NCBI GenBank assembly: GCA_028277845.1
Contig: JANQFL010000041.1
Location: forward strand, 1 to 36,223
Origin: Sneathiellales bacterium
GTDB taxonomy: Bacteria; Pseudomonadota; Alphaproteobacteria; JANQFL01
Direction: 5' to 3'
Length of the DNA: 36,223 bases
In this document: positions 29,385-36,223 of the stretch, in pieces
Layout of the letters: the number at the start of each line of letters is the position of its first letter
Position numbering within the stretch: position 1 is the stretch's first letter
Notes under the pieces: generated by a model
What the model was told of the DNA's origin: nothing
The model's database searches: none
Seen by the model: the letters and a program-made list of their open reading frames with translations, nothing else
Program-made: the position numbers and the translations under genes

Positions 29385-29496
29385 GCCCGATGTTAAGAAA
29401 GCCTTTCCCGCCGTTTCGGTTTCGCTGGGCGGCGCCCGCGGCCTCTGCTATTTTCCCGCGCCGGACAAGACAGGATTGGCGAAGGACCGCATTTCA

Positions 29497-30003
29497 ATGC
29501 CCGCGACCCGTGAACAACTGATGGACAAACTGGCCCAACTGGGCATCGCGGCGCCGACGGTGGACCATGAGGCCGTGTTCACGGTCGAGGAAAGCCGGCG
29601 CCTGCGGGGCGACCTGCCGGGCGGGCATATCAAGAACCTGTTTCTCAAGACCAAGAAAGGCGATCTGTGGCTGGTGGTCTGCCTGGAGGACCGCCGGGTC
29701 GATCTGAAAAAGCTGGAAAAACGGCTGGCGGCGGGCCGGTTCAGCTTCGGCAAACCGGAATTGCTGATGGAGGTTCTGGGTGTCGAGCCCGGGTCGGTCA
29801 CGCCGCTGTCGCTGATCAACGACAGCGAAAAGCGGGTCACCGTGGTGCTGGATGAAGGCCTGTTCGACTTCGACGCCCTGTACTGCCACCCCCTGGTCAA
29901 TACCGCCAGCACCCGGATTTCGCCGGACGAACTGATGACCTTCGTGCGCGATTGCGGCCACGAACCGGTCATCAGCCCGATCGATACCCGCGAAGGGGAC
30001 TGA
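29497..30003 (+). CDS. YbaK/ProX-type aminoacyl-tRNA deacylase
   Basis: 168 residues, a single YbaK domain of the prolyl-tRNA editing (PrdX/ProXp-ala) kind: DHEAVFTVEESRRLRGDLPG, GGHIKNLFLKTKKGDLWLVV (K46 is the conserved lysine), and the C-terminal CHPLVNTASTRISPDEL. These free-standing enzymes hydrolyse mischarged Ala-tRNA(Pro). ATG 29497 has GAAGGA 10 nt upstream. A longer frame from 29317 would run across the tRNA-side spacer and is not supported. Confidence 0.88.
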   Translation: MPATREQLMDKLAQLGIAAPTVDHEAVFTVEESRRLRGDLPGGHIKNLFLKTKKGDLWLVVCLEDRRVDLKKLEKRLAAGRFSFGKPELLMEVLGVEPGSVTPLSLINDSEKRVTVVLDEGLFDFDALYCHPLVNTASTRISPDELMTFVRDCGHEPVISPIDTREGD

Positions 30004-30010
30004 TCGCGTA

Positions 30011-30041
30011 CTTGGAAACCGGCACCGGACGCTCCTATATT
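30011..30041 (+). promoter_or_regulatory. Promoter of the cnoX operon, possibly heat-shock type
   Basis: CTTGGAA (30011-30017) and CCTATATTG (30034-30042) form a good pair, with TTGGAA and TATATT 18 nt apart. CCTATAT fits the alphaproteobacterial heat-shock -10 (CYTATNT), although the spacing from CTTG is 19 rather than 17-18. Confidence 0.5.
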
Positions 30042-30128
30042 GTGTGTCGACGTGTGATCCAAGCCGCGCTTGCGACGTCACATCATTAATCGCCGGCCGA
30101 GCCGGTCGCTGAAAACGGAAAGCAGTCA

Positions 30129-31034
30129 ATGGAACAGATTATCGGCGCCGACACGCCGCCGCCCGCGGACCTGATCAAAGAGTCCGACATGGCGGGATTC
30201 GCCCGCGATGTCATCGAGGAATCCATGAAGGTTCCGGTCATTGTCGATTTCTGGGCGGAGTGGTGCGGCCCGTGCAAGCAGTTGGGCCCGTTGCTGGAGA
30301 AAGTGGTGCGGGCGGCCGGCGGCAAGGTCAAGATGGTCAAGGTCGACGTCGACAAGAACCAGCCCCTGGCGCAGCAGCTTCGCATTCAGTCGATCCCGGC
30401 GGTCTACGCCTTCAAGAACGGCCAGCCGGTCGACGGCTTTACCGGCGCCCTGCCGGAAAGCCAGATCAAATCCTTCGTCGAGCGCCTGGCGGGGGAAATC
30501 GGCCCGTCGCCGGTGGAGCAGGCCATGGAGCACGCCGAGCAGGCCTTGCAGGCCGGCGATACCGCCGGCGCGGCGCAGATTTACGGACAGGTGCTGCAGG
30601 CGGAACCCGGCAACCCGGTCGCGACCGGAAAGCTTGCGCGGATCTACATCGACGAAGGCGAACTCGAGGCGGCCAGGAATATCCTGGCGACGGTGTCGCC
30701 CGACGATGCCAAGAACCCCGAAGTCACCGGCGCCCAGGCCGCGCTGGAACTGGCCGAACAAAGCGGCGAATCGGGCGATCTGGCGCAGTTGCGCGCGGAC
30801 GTCGAGGCCGAGCCGGCGAACCACCAGGCGCGGTTCGATCTGGCGGTGGCGCTCAACGCCTCCGGCGACCGGGAAGGCGCGGTCGACCAGCTTCTGGAAA
30901 TCATCACCCGCGACCGGGCCTGGAACGATGAAGCCGCCCGCAAACAGCTGCTGCAGTTGTTCGAGGCCTTCGGACCGACCGATCCGTTGACGGTCGACTC
31001 GCGGCGCCGGTTGTCGTCGATCCTGTTTTCATGA
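30129..31034 (+). CDS. cnoX: Thioredoxin-TPR co-chaperone CnoX (YbbN family)
   Basis: 301 residues. The thioredoxin domain (about 18-125) has an intact active site FWAEWCGPCK (C46, C49), followed by TPR-like helical repeats (about 130-300; EQALQAGDTAGAAQIYGQVL, ARIYIDEGELEAARNIL). CnoX protects proteins during oxidative stress and hands clients to GroEL. E. coli CnoX lacks the active cysteine pair, but Caulobacter-type proteins keep it, as here. It heads a four-gene set; its stop overlaps the next start as ATGA. Confidence 0.92.
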   Translation: MEQIIGADTPPPADLIKESDMAGFARDVIEESMKVPVIVDFWAEWCGPCKQLGPLLEKVVRAAGGKVKMVKVDVDKNQPLAQQLRIQSIPAVYAFKNGQPVDGFTGALPESQIKSFVERLAGEIGPSPVEQAMEHAEQALQAGDTAGAAQIYGQVLQAEPGNPVATGKLARIYIDEGELEAARNILATVSPDDAKNPEVTGAQAALELAEQSGESGDLAQLRADVEAEPANHQARFDLAVALNASGDREGAVDQLLEIITRDRAWNDEAARKQLLQLFEAFGPTDPLTVDSRRRLSSILFS

Positions 31035-31699
31035 TGGGCGGACCGGAAGACATTCCGAATTTCGAAACCTTGCCGCGGACGCTGCCCCTGTTTCCGCTGG
31101 CGAGCGCGCTGTTGCTGCCTTGCGGCCGGCTTCCGCTCAACATTTTCGAGCCGCGCTATCTGGCCATGACCCGCGATGCCATGGACGGACACCGCATGAT
31201 CGGCATGATTCAGCCGACCGATGCCGACAGCGCCGAAGAGAAGCCCGAGATTTACCGCACCGGCTGTGCCGGAAAGATCGTGTCCTTCTCCGAGACGCCG
31301 GACAACCGCTACCTCATCACCCTGGGCGGTATTTGCCGGTTCAACGTGGTCGAGGAGCTCAGTGCGACGACGGCCTATCGCCAGGCGCTCGTGTCGTTCA
31401 GCCGTTTCCGCCGGGACCTCGAGGAGCCGGACGTGTCGCCGGTCGACATCGAGCGCCTGCTGGTGGCGCTGAAAGCCTATCTGACGGTGAACGAGATCCC
31501 CATCGACTGGGACGCGATCGGCGAGTCGCCGGAAGCCGCGATGATCGATTCGCTGGCCATGATTTGCCCGTTCGAGCCGAGCGAAAAACAGGCATTGATC
31601 GAAGCCGGCGATTTTGAGGAACGCTGCCGGGTCTTGACGGCCCTGTCGGAAATGGCCCTGGTCCAGTACACCCAGGGCAACGATGCCACGCTACAATAG
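31031..31699 (+). CDS. Stand-alone Lon N-terminal (substrate-binding) domain protein
   Basis: This 222-residue protein shows the Lon-N fold: [26 protein letters not shown] (about 17-42), then [24 protein letters not shown] and [11 protein letters not shown]. It lacks the AAA and protease domains of Lon. Such proteins may bind unfolded or specific substrates without degrading them, but the function is not established. Its translation is coupled to cnoX by the ATGA overlap. The neighbourhood (CnoX, Lon-N, Trm112-like, DUF971) is familiar from other alphaproteobacteria. Confidence 0.9.
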   Translation: MMGGPEDIPNFETLPRTLPLFPLASALLLPCGRLPLNIFEPRYLAMTRDAMDGHRMIGMIQPTDADSAEEKPEIYRTGCAGKIVSFSETPDNRYLITLGGICRFNVVEELSATTAYRQALVSFSRFRRDLEEPDVSPVDIERLLVALKAYLTVNEIPIDWDAIGESPEAAMIDSLAMICPFEPSEKQALIEAGDFEERCRVLTALSEMALVQYTQGNDATLQ

Positions 31700-31734
31700 G
31701 CCTGCCGCCGCTTGCTCGAAGGAACCCTGTCGCC

Positions 31735-31944
31735 ATGTCGCAAACCACCGGCACCGTCGATCCCAAATTGTTGGAATTGCTGGTCTGTCCCGTCACCAAG
31801 GGACCGTTGAGCTACGACCGGCAAGCCCAGGAACTGATTAGCGAACAGGCCGGTCTGGCCTTTCCCATCCGCGACGGCATTCCCATCATGCTGGTGGAAG
31901 AGGCGCGCCGCCTCGACGGCGGGGAAAAAGGGCCGGCGCTGTGA
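31735..31944 (+). CDS. Trm112-like (UPF0434/YcaR) protein
   Basis: 69 residues: [20 protein letters not shown] near the N-terminus and [19 protein letters not shown] near the C-terminus, the conserved YcaR/Trm112p pattern. Only one cysteine remains, so the zinc site of eukaryotic Trm112 is not formed here. Trm112 activates methyltransferases in eukaryotes and archaea; a similar bacterial role is inference. The stop overlaps the next GTG start. Confidence 0.9.
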   Translation: MSQTTGTVDPKLLELLVCPVTKGPLSYDRQAQELISEQAGLAFPIRDGIPIMLVEEARRLDGGEKGPAL

Positions 31945-32315
31945 GCTATGTCGGCGCGGGGCGGCCGCAACCCACGGAAATCCGTCTGAAAAAAGTGGAA
32001 AAAACCCTCGAAATCGATTTCGAGAACGGCGCCAGTTTCAAACTGCCGGCGGAACTCCTGCGGGTTGAAAGCCCGTCCGCCGAGGTTCAGGGCCATGGAC
32101 CGGGACAAAAAGTGCTCGTTTCGGGCCGCCGCCATGTCGGCATCATGGAACTGGAACCGGTCGGCCATTACGCCGTTCGTATTAAGTTCGACGACCTGCA
32201 CGACAGCGGAATTTTCTCCTGGGACTATCTCTACGAATTGGGCGAACGCCGGGATGAAACCTGGCAGGAATACTTGGACGCGCTTGCCGAAAACGGACTG
32301 AGCCGCGATCCCTGA
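31941..32315 (+). CDS. DUF971 (GBBH-like N-terminal domain) protein
   Basis: 124 residues with [40 protein letters not shown] and the C-terminal [20 protein letters not shown], all typical of DUF971. The domain is the stand-alone version of the N-terminal domain of gamma-butyrobetaine hydroxylases; eukaryotic and bacterial relatives have been linked to iron-sulfur metabolism. The start is GTG 31941, overlapping the previous stop (GTGA). An ATG alternative is absent nearby. Confidence 0.88.
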   Translation: MSYVGAGRPQPTEIRLKKVEKTLEIDFENGASFKLPAELLRVESPSAEVQGHGPGQKVLVSGRRHVGIMELEPVGHYAVRIKFDDLHDSGIFSWDYLYELGERRDETWQEYLDALAENGLSRDP

Positions 32316-32336
32316 TCTCGTTCCGGCGAGATTTAT
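32315..32336 (+). terminator. Terminator at the end of the cnoX operon
   Basis: ATCTCG (32315-32320) pairs with CGAGAT (32327-32332) around a 6-nt loop and is followed by TTTAT. It begins at the DUF971 stop codon. The stem is short, so termination may be partial. Confidence 0.45.
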
Positions 32337-32437
32337 GCGTGATTCCATTAGGTTATTTGGAATTCCCGGCCAAGTATCGCGATCGAATTCATTACCGTTC
32401 CAACACCGGTATTTTCCGGCGCCTGTCCCCGCGCCGG

Positions 32438-32467
32438 TTGTCTCTCATATTGCCGGTGGCGTATTAC
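32438..32467 (+). promoter_or_regulatory. Candidate promoter of the binding-protein gene leader
   Basis: TTGTCT (32438-32443) and TATTAC (32462-32467) are 18 nt apart, each matching four of six consensus bases. A transcript from about 32474 would carry the attenuator-like structure. It follows a GC-rich hairpin (CCGGCGC 32416-32422 / GCGCCGG 32431-32437). Confidence 0.35.
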
Positions 32468-32501
32468 TTACTGAGTATCCGCGAATAGTTGCATAACGCG
32501 A

Positions 32502-32594
32502 AGTAAACTCACCTCTTTTACGGGAATGACGCGGTGGTACTAGCCGTAAACGCGTCAGTTCGTCGCGATGTTTACTATTTTTTTCCGTTTTTTT
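32502..32594 (+). promoter_or_regulatory. Four-arm attenuator-like leader with intrinsic terminator
   Basis: Arm 1 is AGTAAAC (32502-32508), arm 2 TTTACGG (32517-32523), arm 3 CCGTAAACGCG (32544-32554), and arm 4 CGCGATGTTTACT (32564-32576). Arms 1:2 (5 bp), 2:3 (7 bp perfect) and 3:4 (9 bp with a 3-nt bulge) are mutually exclusive. Arm 4 is followed by two runs of seven T (32578-32584, 32588-32594), so 3:4 is an intrinsic terminator and 2:3 would be its antiterminator. The binding-protein ATG is 136 nt downstream. The rest of the 414-nt gap 32316-32729 shows no protein gene. Confidence 0.5.
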
Positions 32595-32729
32595 GTCACA
32601 AGCACGTGAACGGTTTGGTCCTGCGCGGGGGAAGAGGGGGACGAAGGACATCTGTGCTTCATCTTCGACGATCGAGTGGGCCTGACGGGAGGCAACTTAC
32701 GCGTTCGAAAAACTATTTGGAGCATGGGG

Positions 32730-33905
32730 ATGAAAAACCTGCGTATCGGAGCTGCTGCGCTCGCGATTTCGACTGTTTTTACGGCTTCGGCCTTGGCCGA
32801 AAACGGCGTTCACGCCGATAGGATCGTTCTTGGCCAGTCGGCCGCGTTCGAAGGGCCCGCCGCCGCGTTGGGCACGGGCATGCGTGAGGGCCTGATGGCC
32901 GCGTTCAACGAAGCCAACGCCGCCGGTGGTGTGCATGGCCGCCGGATCGAGCTCAAGACCTACGACGACGGTTACGAGCCGAACAAGGCGATCGCCAACA
33001 CCAACAAACTGATCGACCAGGACCAGGTCTTCGCCCTGATCGGCGAGGTCGGTACGCCGACGTCCAAGGCGGCCCAGCCGATTTCGACCGAAAAGGGCGT
33101 GCCGTTCATCGGTCCGTTCACCGGCGCCGGTTTTCTGCGCAAGGCGGAAAACAGCAACGTCGTCAATGTGCGTGCGACCTACGACCAGGAAACCGAAGCC
33201 TGGATCAAGCACCTGACCGAAGACCTCGGCGTCAAGAACGTCGCCATCCTGTACCAGGATGACAGCTTCGGCCGCGTCGGCCTGTCCGGCGTCAACAAGG
33301 CCCTGAAAAAGCGCAACATGTCGCTGGTCGCCGAAGGCACCTACCAGCGCAACACCACGGCGGTCAAGTCGGCCCTGCTGAAGATCCGCAAGGCCAAGCC
33401 GGAAGCCGTCGTCATGGTCGGCGCCTACAAGCCGATCGCCGAATTCATCAAGCTGGCCCGCAAGGCCAGGATGGACTCGGTGTTCGTCACCATTTCCTTC
33501 GTCGGTTCCAAGGCCCTGGCCAAGGAGCTGGGCGACGCCGGCAAGGGCGTGGTCATCACCCAGGTGGTGCCGTTCCCGGAAAACACCTCGATCCCGATGG
33601 TGGCCCAGTACCGGAAGGCCCTGAAGGCGGCCAACGCCGACGCCGAGCCGGGCTTCGTGTCGCTCGAAGGCTACATGGTCGGCCGTCTGACCATCCAGGC
33701 TCTCGAAAAAGCCGGCAAGGACGTCACCCGCGAGAACCTGCTCGCGGCCGTGACCAACACCGGGTCCTTCGACCTGGGCGGCGTGACCCTGAACTACGGT
33801 TCCGGTGACAACCAGGGCATGGACGACGTGTACCTGACCGTCATCGACGAGACCGGTGGTTTCAAGGCCGTCGACAAGCTGACGGCCGACGTCGTCAAGA
33901 AATAA
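32730..33905 (+). CDS. Branched-chain amino acid/amide-type ABC transporter substrate-binding protein
   Basis: 391 residues. The signal peptide MKNLRIGAAALAISTVFTAS..ALA precedes a type I periplasmic-binding fold (Peripla_BP_6, LivK-like): IVLGQSAAFEGPAAALGTGM, FNEANAAGGVHGRRIELKTYDDGYEP, and VKNVAILYQDDSFGRVGLSG. The ligand may be a branched-chain amino acid, amide, urea or another small molecule. ATG 32730 is preferred, with GGAG 7 nt upstream; ATG 32724 has too short a spacing. No permease or ATPase gene follows; instead a chemoreceptor gene does, so this may be a solitary binding protein feeding taxis. Confidence 0.88.
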   Translation: MKNLRIGAAALAISTVFTASALAENGVHADRIVLGQSAAFEGPAAALGTGMREGLMAAFNEANAAGGVHGRRIELKTYDDGYEPNKAIANTNKLIDQDQVFALIGEVGTPTSKAAQPISTEKGVPFIGPFTGAGFLRKAENSNVVNVRATYDQETEAWIKHLTEDLGVKNVAILYQDDSFGRVGLSGVNKALKKRNMSLVAEGTYQRNTTAVKSALLKIRKAKPEAVVMVGAYKPIAEFIKLARKARMDSVFVTISFVGSKALAKELGDAGKGVVITQVVPFPENTSIPMVAQYRKALKAANADAEPGFVSLEGYMVGRLTIQALEKAGKDVTRENLLAAVTNTGSFDLGGVTLNYGSGDNQGMDDVYLTVIDETGGFKAVDKLTADVVKK

Positions 33906-33913
33906 GACCGTGA

Positions 33914-33948
33914 GGGACCGGCGGGGAACCCGGTTCCCCGCCGGTCCC
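33914..33948 (+). terminator. Very stable hairpin after the binding-protein gene
   Basis: GGGACCGGCGGGGAACC (33914-33930) and its exact complement (33932-33948) form a 17-bp arm pair, realistically 15 bp with a 5-nt loop, 8 nt after the stop codon. No T-run follows. It probably protects the binding-protein mRNA 3' end or reduces read-through into the chemoreceptor gene. Confidence 0.6.
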
Positions 33949-33995
33949 GTTCGCGGCGATAATAAACTGTTTACGCCCGACGAGGGGAAGTACCG

Positions 33996-36223
33996 ATGGA
34001 TTTCGAGCACATCGAAAACACCGAGAACAATCAGGACACCGAAACCGGACGGACCGGAAAGGCCGGCAGGAAACAGTCGCGTTTCGGCATCGGCGGCCGT
34101 CTGTATGCCGCTTTCGGAGTCGCGGCGGCCGCGACGGTCGTCGCGACGGCGGTGGCTTGGGTGAGTTTCAGCCTCGTCGGACGGACGCTCGACGACATCA
34201 CCGGAATGCACATTCCGGCCATCACCAGTTCCCTCAAGCTGGCGAAGGAAAGCGCCAATCTGGCGGCGGCCGCGCCGACGCTCGCGACGGCACCCGACCA
34301 GGACCGGCGCAGCCAGGTCATGGAGGCGCTGGTCACCCGTTGGGCGGGCATCGAAACGTTGATCGCCAACATCGCCAAGACCGATGAAACGGGTGCGGCG
34401 GATGAAATCAGGATGATCGGCGATCAGTATGCGAGCGCCATCAAGGAACTGAACAAACAGGTTGAAGACCGCCTGACGATCGAACAGAAGCGCCGGCAGA
34501 TGATCACCTTCGTCACCGGTACCCATAACCGTTTGCTGAAGTCGCTGACGCCGTTGATCGACGACGCCAACTTCAATCTTGTCCTGGCCGGCGAGGATGT
34601 TTCGTCGGGTACCAAGGAATCGCTGGAAAAGCTGACCAAGAACGTGGTCCTGACGCTGACCGCGGCCATTTCCGTCAAGAACAAGGTCGACCGTCTGTGG
34701 AGCGAAATGGTTCAGTCCGCCTCGGCGGCCGATTTGGCCGAGCTGGACGCCATGCAGGGCCGGTTCGAACTGTCGCTGCCGGACCTGGAAGTCAATTTGG
34801 GCAATCTGCCCGAGTCCCCGGAAACCGAAGACCTGAAGGCCGTCATCGCGACCCTGCTGCGTCTGGCCGAAGGCGAAAACAGCATTTTCGAGATTCGCCG
34901 CAAGGAGCTGAATGCCGCCAATCTGTCGAAAGAGGAACGCCAGGCTCTGGTGGAGCTGCGCGAGACCGTCGACGATGATCTGAGCTTTTTCGAAGGGGAC
35001 TTCTCCTCCGCGATCATGCCGTACATCAACGACCAGTCCCATAAACTGTTGGGTGGCGGGCATACGATCGCCGAAGGCATGGAAAAGTCGGTGACCAATC
35101 TGCTGGATAGCGGCGTCACCGGATTGCGGTCCATTCTGGAACTGCAGGCGTCGGCCAATCTCGCGGCCGGCCTGTTGACAGCGGTTGCCAACGAACCGAC
35201 GGTTGCGGCAATTCAGCCGCTGCGTGAGAGGTTCACCGCGGCGGCGTCGCACGTGCGGAGCGCACTGAAGGAAATCGGCGACAGCGAAGAAGCCGAAATT
35301 CTGCGCAAGGACGCCAATACGCTGATCGGGTTCGGTGCCGGCGATTCCAGCCTGTTCGACCTGCGGGTCAAGGAACTGACGGTCGTCGCCTCGGTCGCCA
35401 AAACGCTTGAACAGAACCGGTTTTTCGCCGACGCTTTGAGTACCCGTGTCGGCGAGCTTGTCGACGAAGTGGAATGGACCGTCTCCGAGGCCTCCGACGC
35501 GTCCGCCGCCGCCATCGAATTCAACAAAATCCTGTTGATCGCCATCGCGGCCGTTTCGGTCGTGATCGCCGTGCTGATCGCCTGGCTCTATGTCGGCCGC
35601 AAGGTCGTGCGCCGCCTGACCAGCCTGGCGTCCACCATGAACGCCATCACCGACGGTGACCTGGAAACCGAGATCGCGGTTTCCGGCAACGACGAAATCA
35701 CCGCCATGGCGCGCTCGGTCAGCGTGTTCCGCGACAATACCGTGGAAATGCAACGCCTCGAGGACGAACAAAAAGCTGCCGGGGCCCGGGCGGAAGAAGA
35801 AAAACGCGCCGCCATGGATGCCTTGGCGGACGATTTCGAACGCCAGGTGAAAGGCGTGGTCGACGCGGTCTCCGCGTCCGCGACACAGATGCAGTCCACG
35901 GCCCAGTCCATGTCGTCGACGGCGGAAGAGTCCTCGCGTCAGGCGACGGCCGTGGCTTCCGCGTCGGACGAAGCCTCGGCCAATGTGCAGACGGTGGCGT
36001 CGGCGGCGGAGCAGTTGTCCTCGTCGATCTCGGAAATCAGCCGCCAGGTGTCGGACAGCGCCCGCATCGCCAACGAAGCGTCGGTAGAGGCCGAGCGGAC
36101 CAACCAGTCGGTCGAAGGGCTCAACGACGCGGCCCAGAAGATCGGCGACGTGGTCGAACTGATCAACGACATCGCCTCCCAGACCAACCTGCTGGCGCTG
36201 AACGCCACCATCGAGGCGGCCCG
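33996..36223 (+). CDS. Methyl-accepting chemotaxis protein (3' truncated by window)
   Basis: The frame is open from ATG 33996 (GAGGGGAAG just upstream) to the window end, 742 residues without a stop. An acidic 35-residue cytoplasmic tail precedes TM1 (about 36-60, LYAAFGVAAAATVVATAVAW). An unusually long, helical periplasmic domain follows (about 61-508). TM2 (about 510-534, ILLIAIAAVSVVIAVLIAWL) leads into a HAMP domain (535-590, MNAITDGDLETEIAVSGNDEITAM) and the start of the signalling coiled coil, cut at LINDIASQTNLLALNATIEA. It lies 90 nt after the periplasmic binding-protein gene. Confidence 0.93.
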   Translation, partial: MDFEHIENTENNQDTETGRTGKAGRKQSRFGIGGRLYAAFGVAAAATVVATAVAWVSFSLVGRTLDDITGMHIPAITSSLKLAKESANLAAAAPTLATAPDQDRRSQVMEALVTRWAGIETLIANIAKTDETGAADEIRMIGDQYASAIKELNKQVEDRLTIEQKRRQMITFVTGTHNRLLKSLTPLIDDANFNLVLAGEDVSSGTKESLEKLTKNVVLTLTAAISVKNKVDRLWSEMVQSASAADLAELDAMQGRFELSLPDLEVNLGNLPESPETEDLKAVIATLLRLAEGENSIFEIRRKELNAANLSKEERQALVELRETVDDDLSFFEGDFSSAIMPYINDQSHKLLGGGHTIAEGMEKSVTNLLDSGVTGLRSILELQASANLAAGLLTAVANEPTVAAIQPLRERFTAAASHVRSALKEIGDSEEAEILRKDANTLIGFGAGDSSLFDLRVKELTVVASVAKTLEQNRFFADALSTRVGELVDEVEWTVSEASDASAAAIEFNKILLIAIAAVSVVIAVLIAWLYVGRKVVRRLTSLASTMNAITDGDLETEIAVSGNDEITAMARSVSVFRDNTVEMQRLEDEQKAAGARAEEEKRAAMDALADDFERQVKGVVDAVSASATQMQSTAQSMSSTAEESSRQATAVASASDEASANVQTVASAAEQLSSSISEISRQVSDSARIANEASVEAERTNQSVEGLNDAAQKIGDVVELINDIASQTNLLALNATIEAA

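Noticed and set aside
32526-32543. Possible 5-residue leader peptide (MTRWY) before attenuator arm 3
   Set aside because: Its ribosome site would touch the ATG, it is extremely short and has no run of regulatory codons; not supportable.
32697-35771. 1024-codon ORF on the minus strand
   Set aside because: It is antisense to the binding-protein and chemoreceptor genes, its translation is low-complexity (G, R, D, H rich) and matches no family, and the plus-strand proteins are clear.

Overview
The window is about 36 kb of GC-rich DNA from an alphaproteobacterium, most likely of the Rhodospirillales type. This is inferred from gene content: a giant (about 180 kDa class) NAD-glutamate dehydrogenase, a PAS_5 protein, a DUF1674/SDHAF4-like protein, a WCGPC-type CnoX co-chaperone, and an rsmB-rpe-heparinase-purH neighbourhood. 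It is almost entirely genic. No insertion sequence, prophage, CRISPR array or rRNA was seen.

Layout. Positions 1-2300: the C-terminal half of acetyl-CoA synthetase, then a cupin protein, a PAS_5 protein and a 58-residue DUF1674 protein on the minus strand. Positions 2372-6962: htpX, rsmB, rpe and a heparinase II/III-like protein. Positions 6977-9721: an exopolysaccharide-type patch of a UDP-sugar dehydrogenase (minus), a MarR-like EPS regulator with two perfect operator palindromes in its own promoter, and an RfaH/NusG paralogue. The patch sits between the heparinase gene and purH. Positions 9846-12560: purH, a catalytically degenerate GGDEF protein behind a long hairpin, and a YbjQ-type protein. 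Positions 12573-20843 (minus): a UMF1-type MFS transporter, NAD-glutamate dehydrogenase, an EamA transporter, a hemerythrin and a small secreted protein.

Positions 21097-26411 (plus) hold the most striking locus. A PP2C/SpoIIE phosphatase, an RsbW-type kinase and a STAS antagonist are joined by 8-nt overlaps and followed at once by a complete MCE (Mla-type) lipid-transport set: permease, ATPase, MCE protein and auxiliary lipoprotein. I read this as a partner-switching module wired to an ABC lipid transporter, with the STAS protein in the place of MlaB.

Positions 26451-29196: a TmpA/TmpB-like organophosphonate-oxidising pair (minus) with a divergent LysR regulator. Then come tRNA-Gly(GCC), a YbaK/ProX deacylase, and a cnoX - Lon-N domain - Trm112-like - DUF971 operon. 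The last part has a 414-nt leader with a four-arm attenuator-like structure ending in poly-T, a branched-chain amino acid/amide-type periplasmic binding protein, a very strong hairpin, and a large methyl-accepting chemotaxis protein cut by the window end.

All functions are from reading the sequence against known families. No database search was run.
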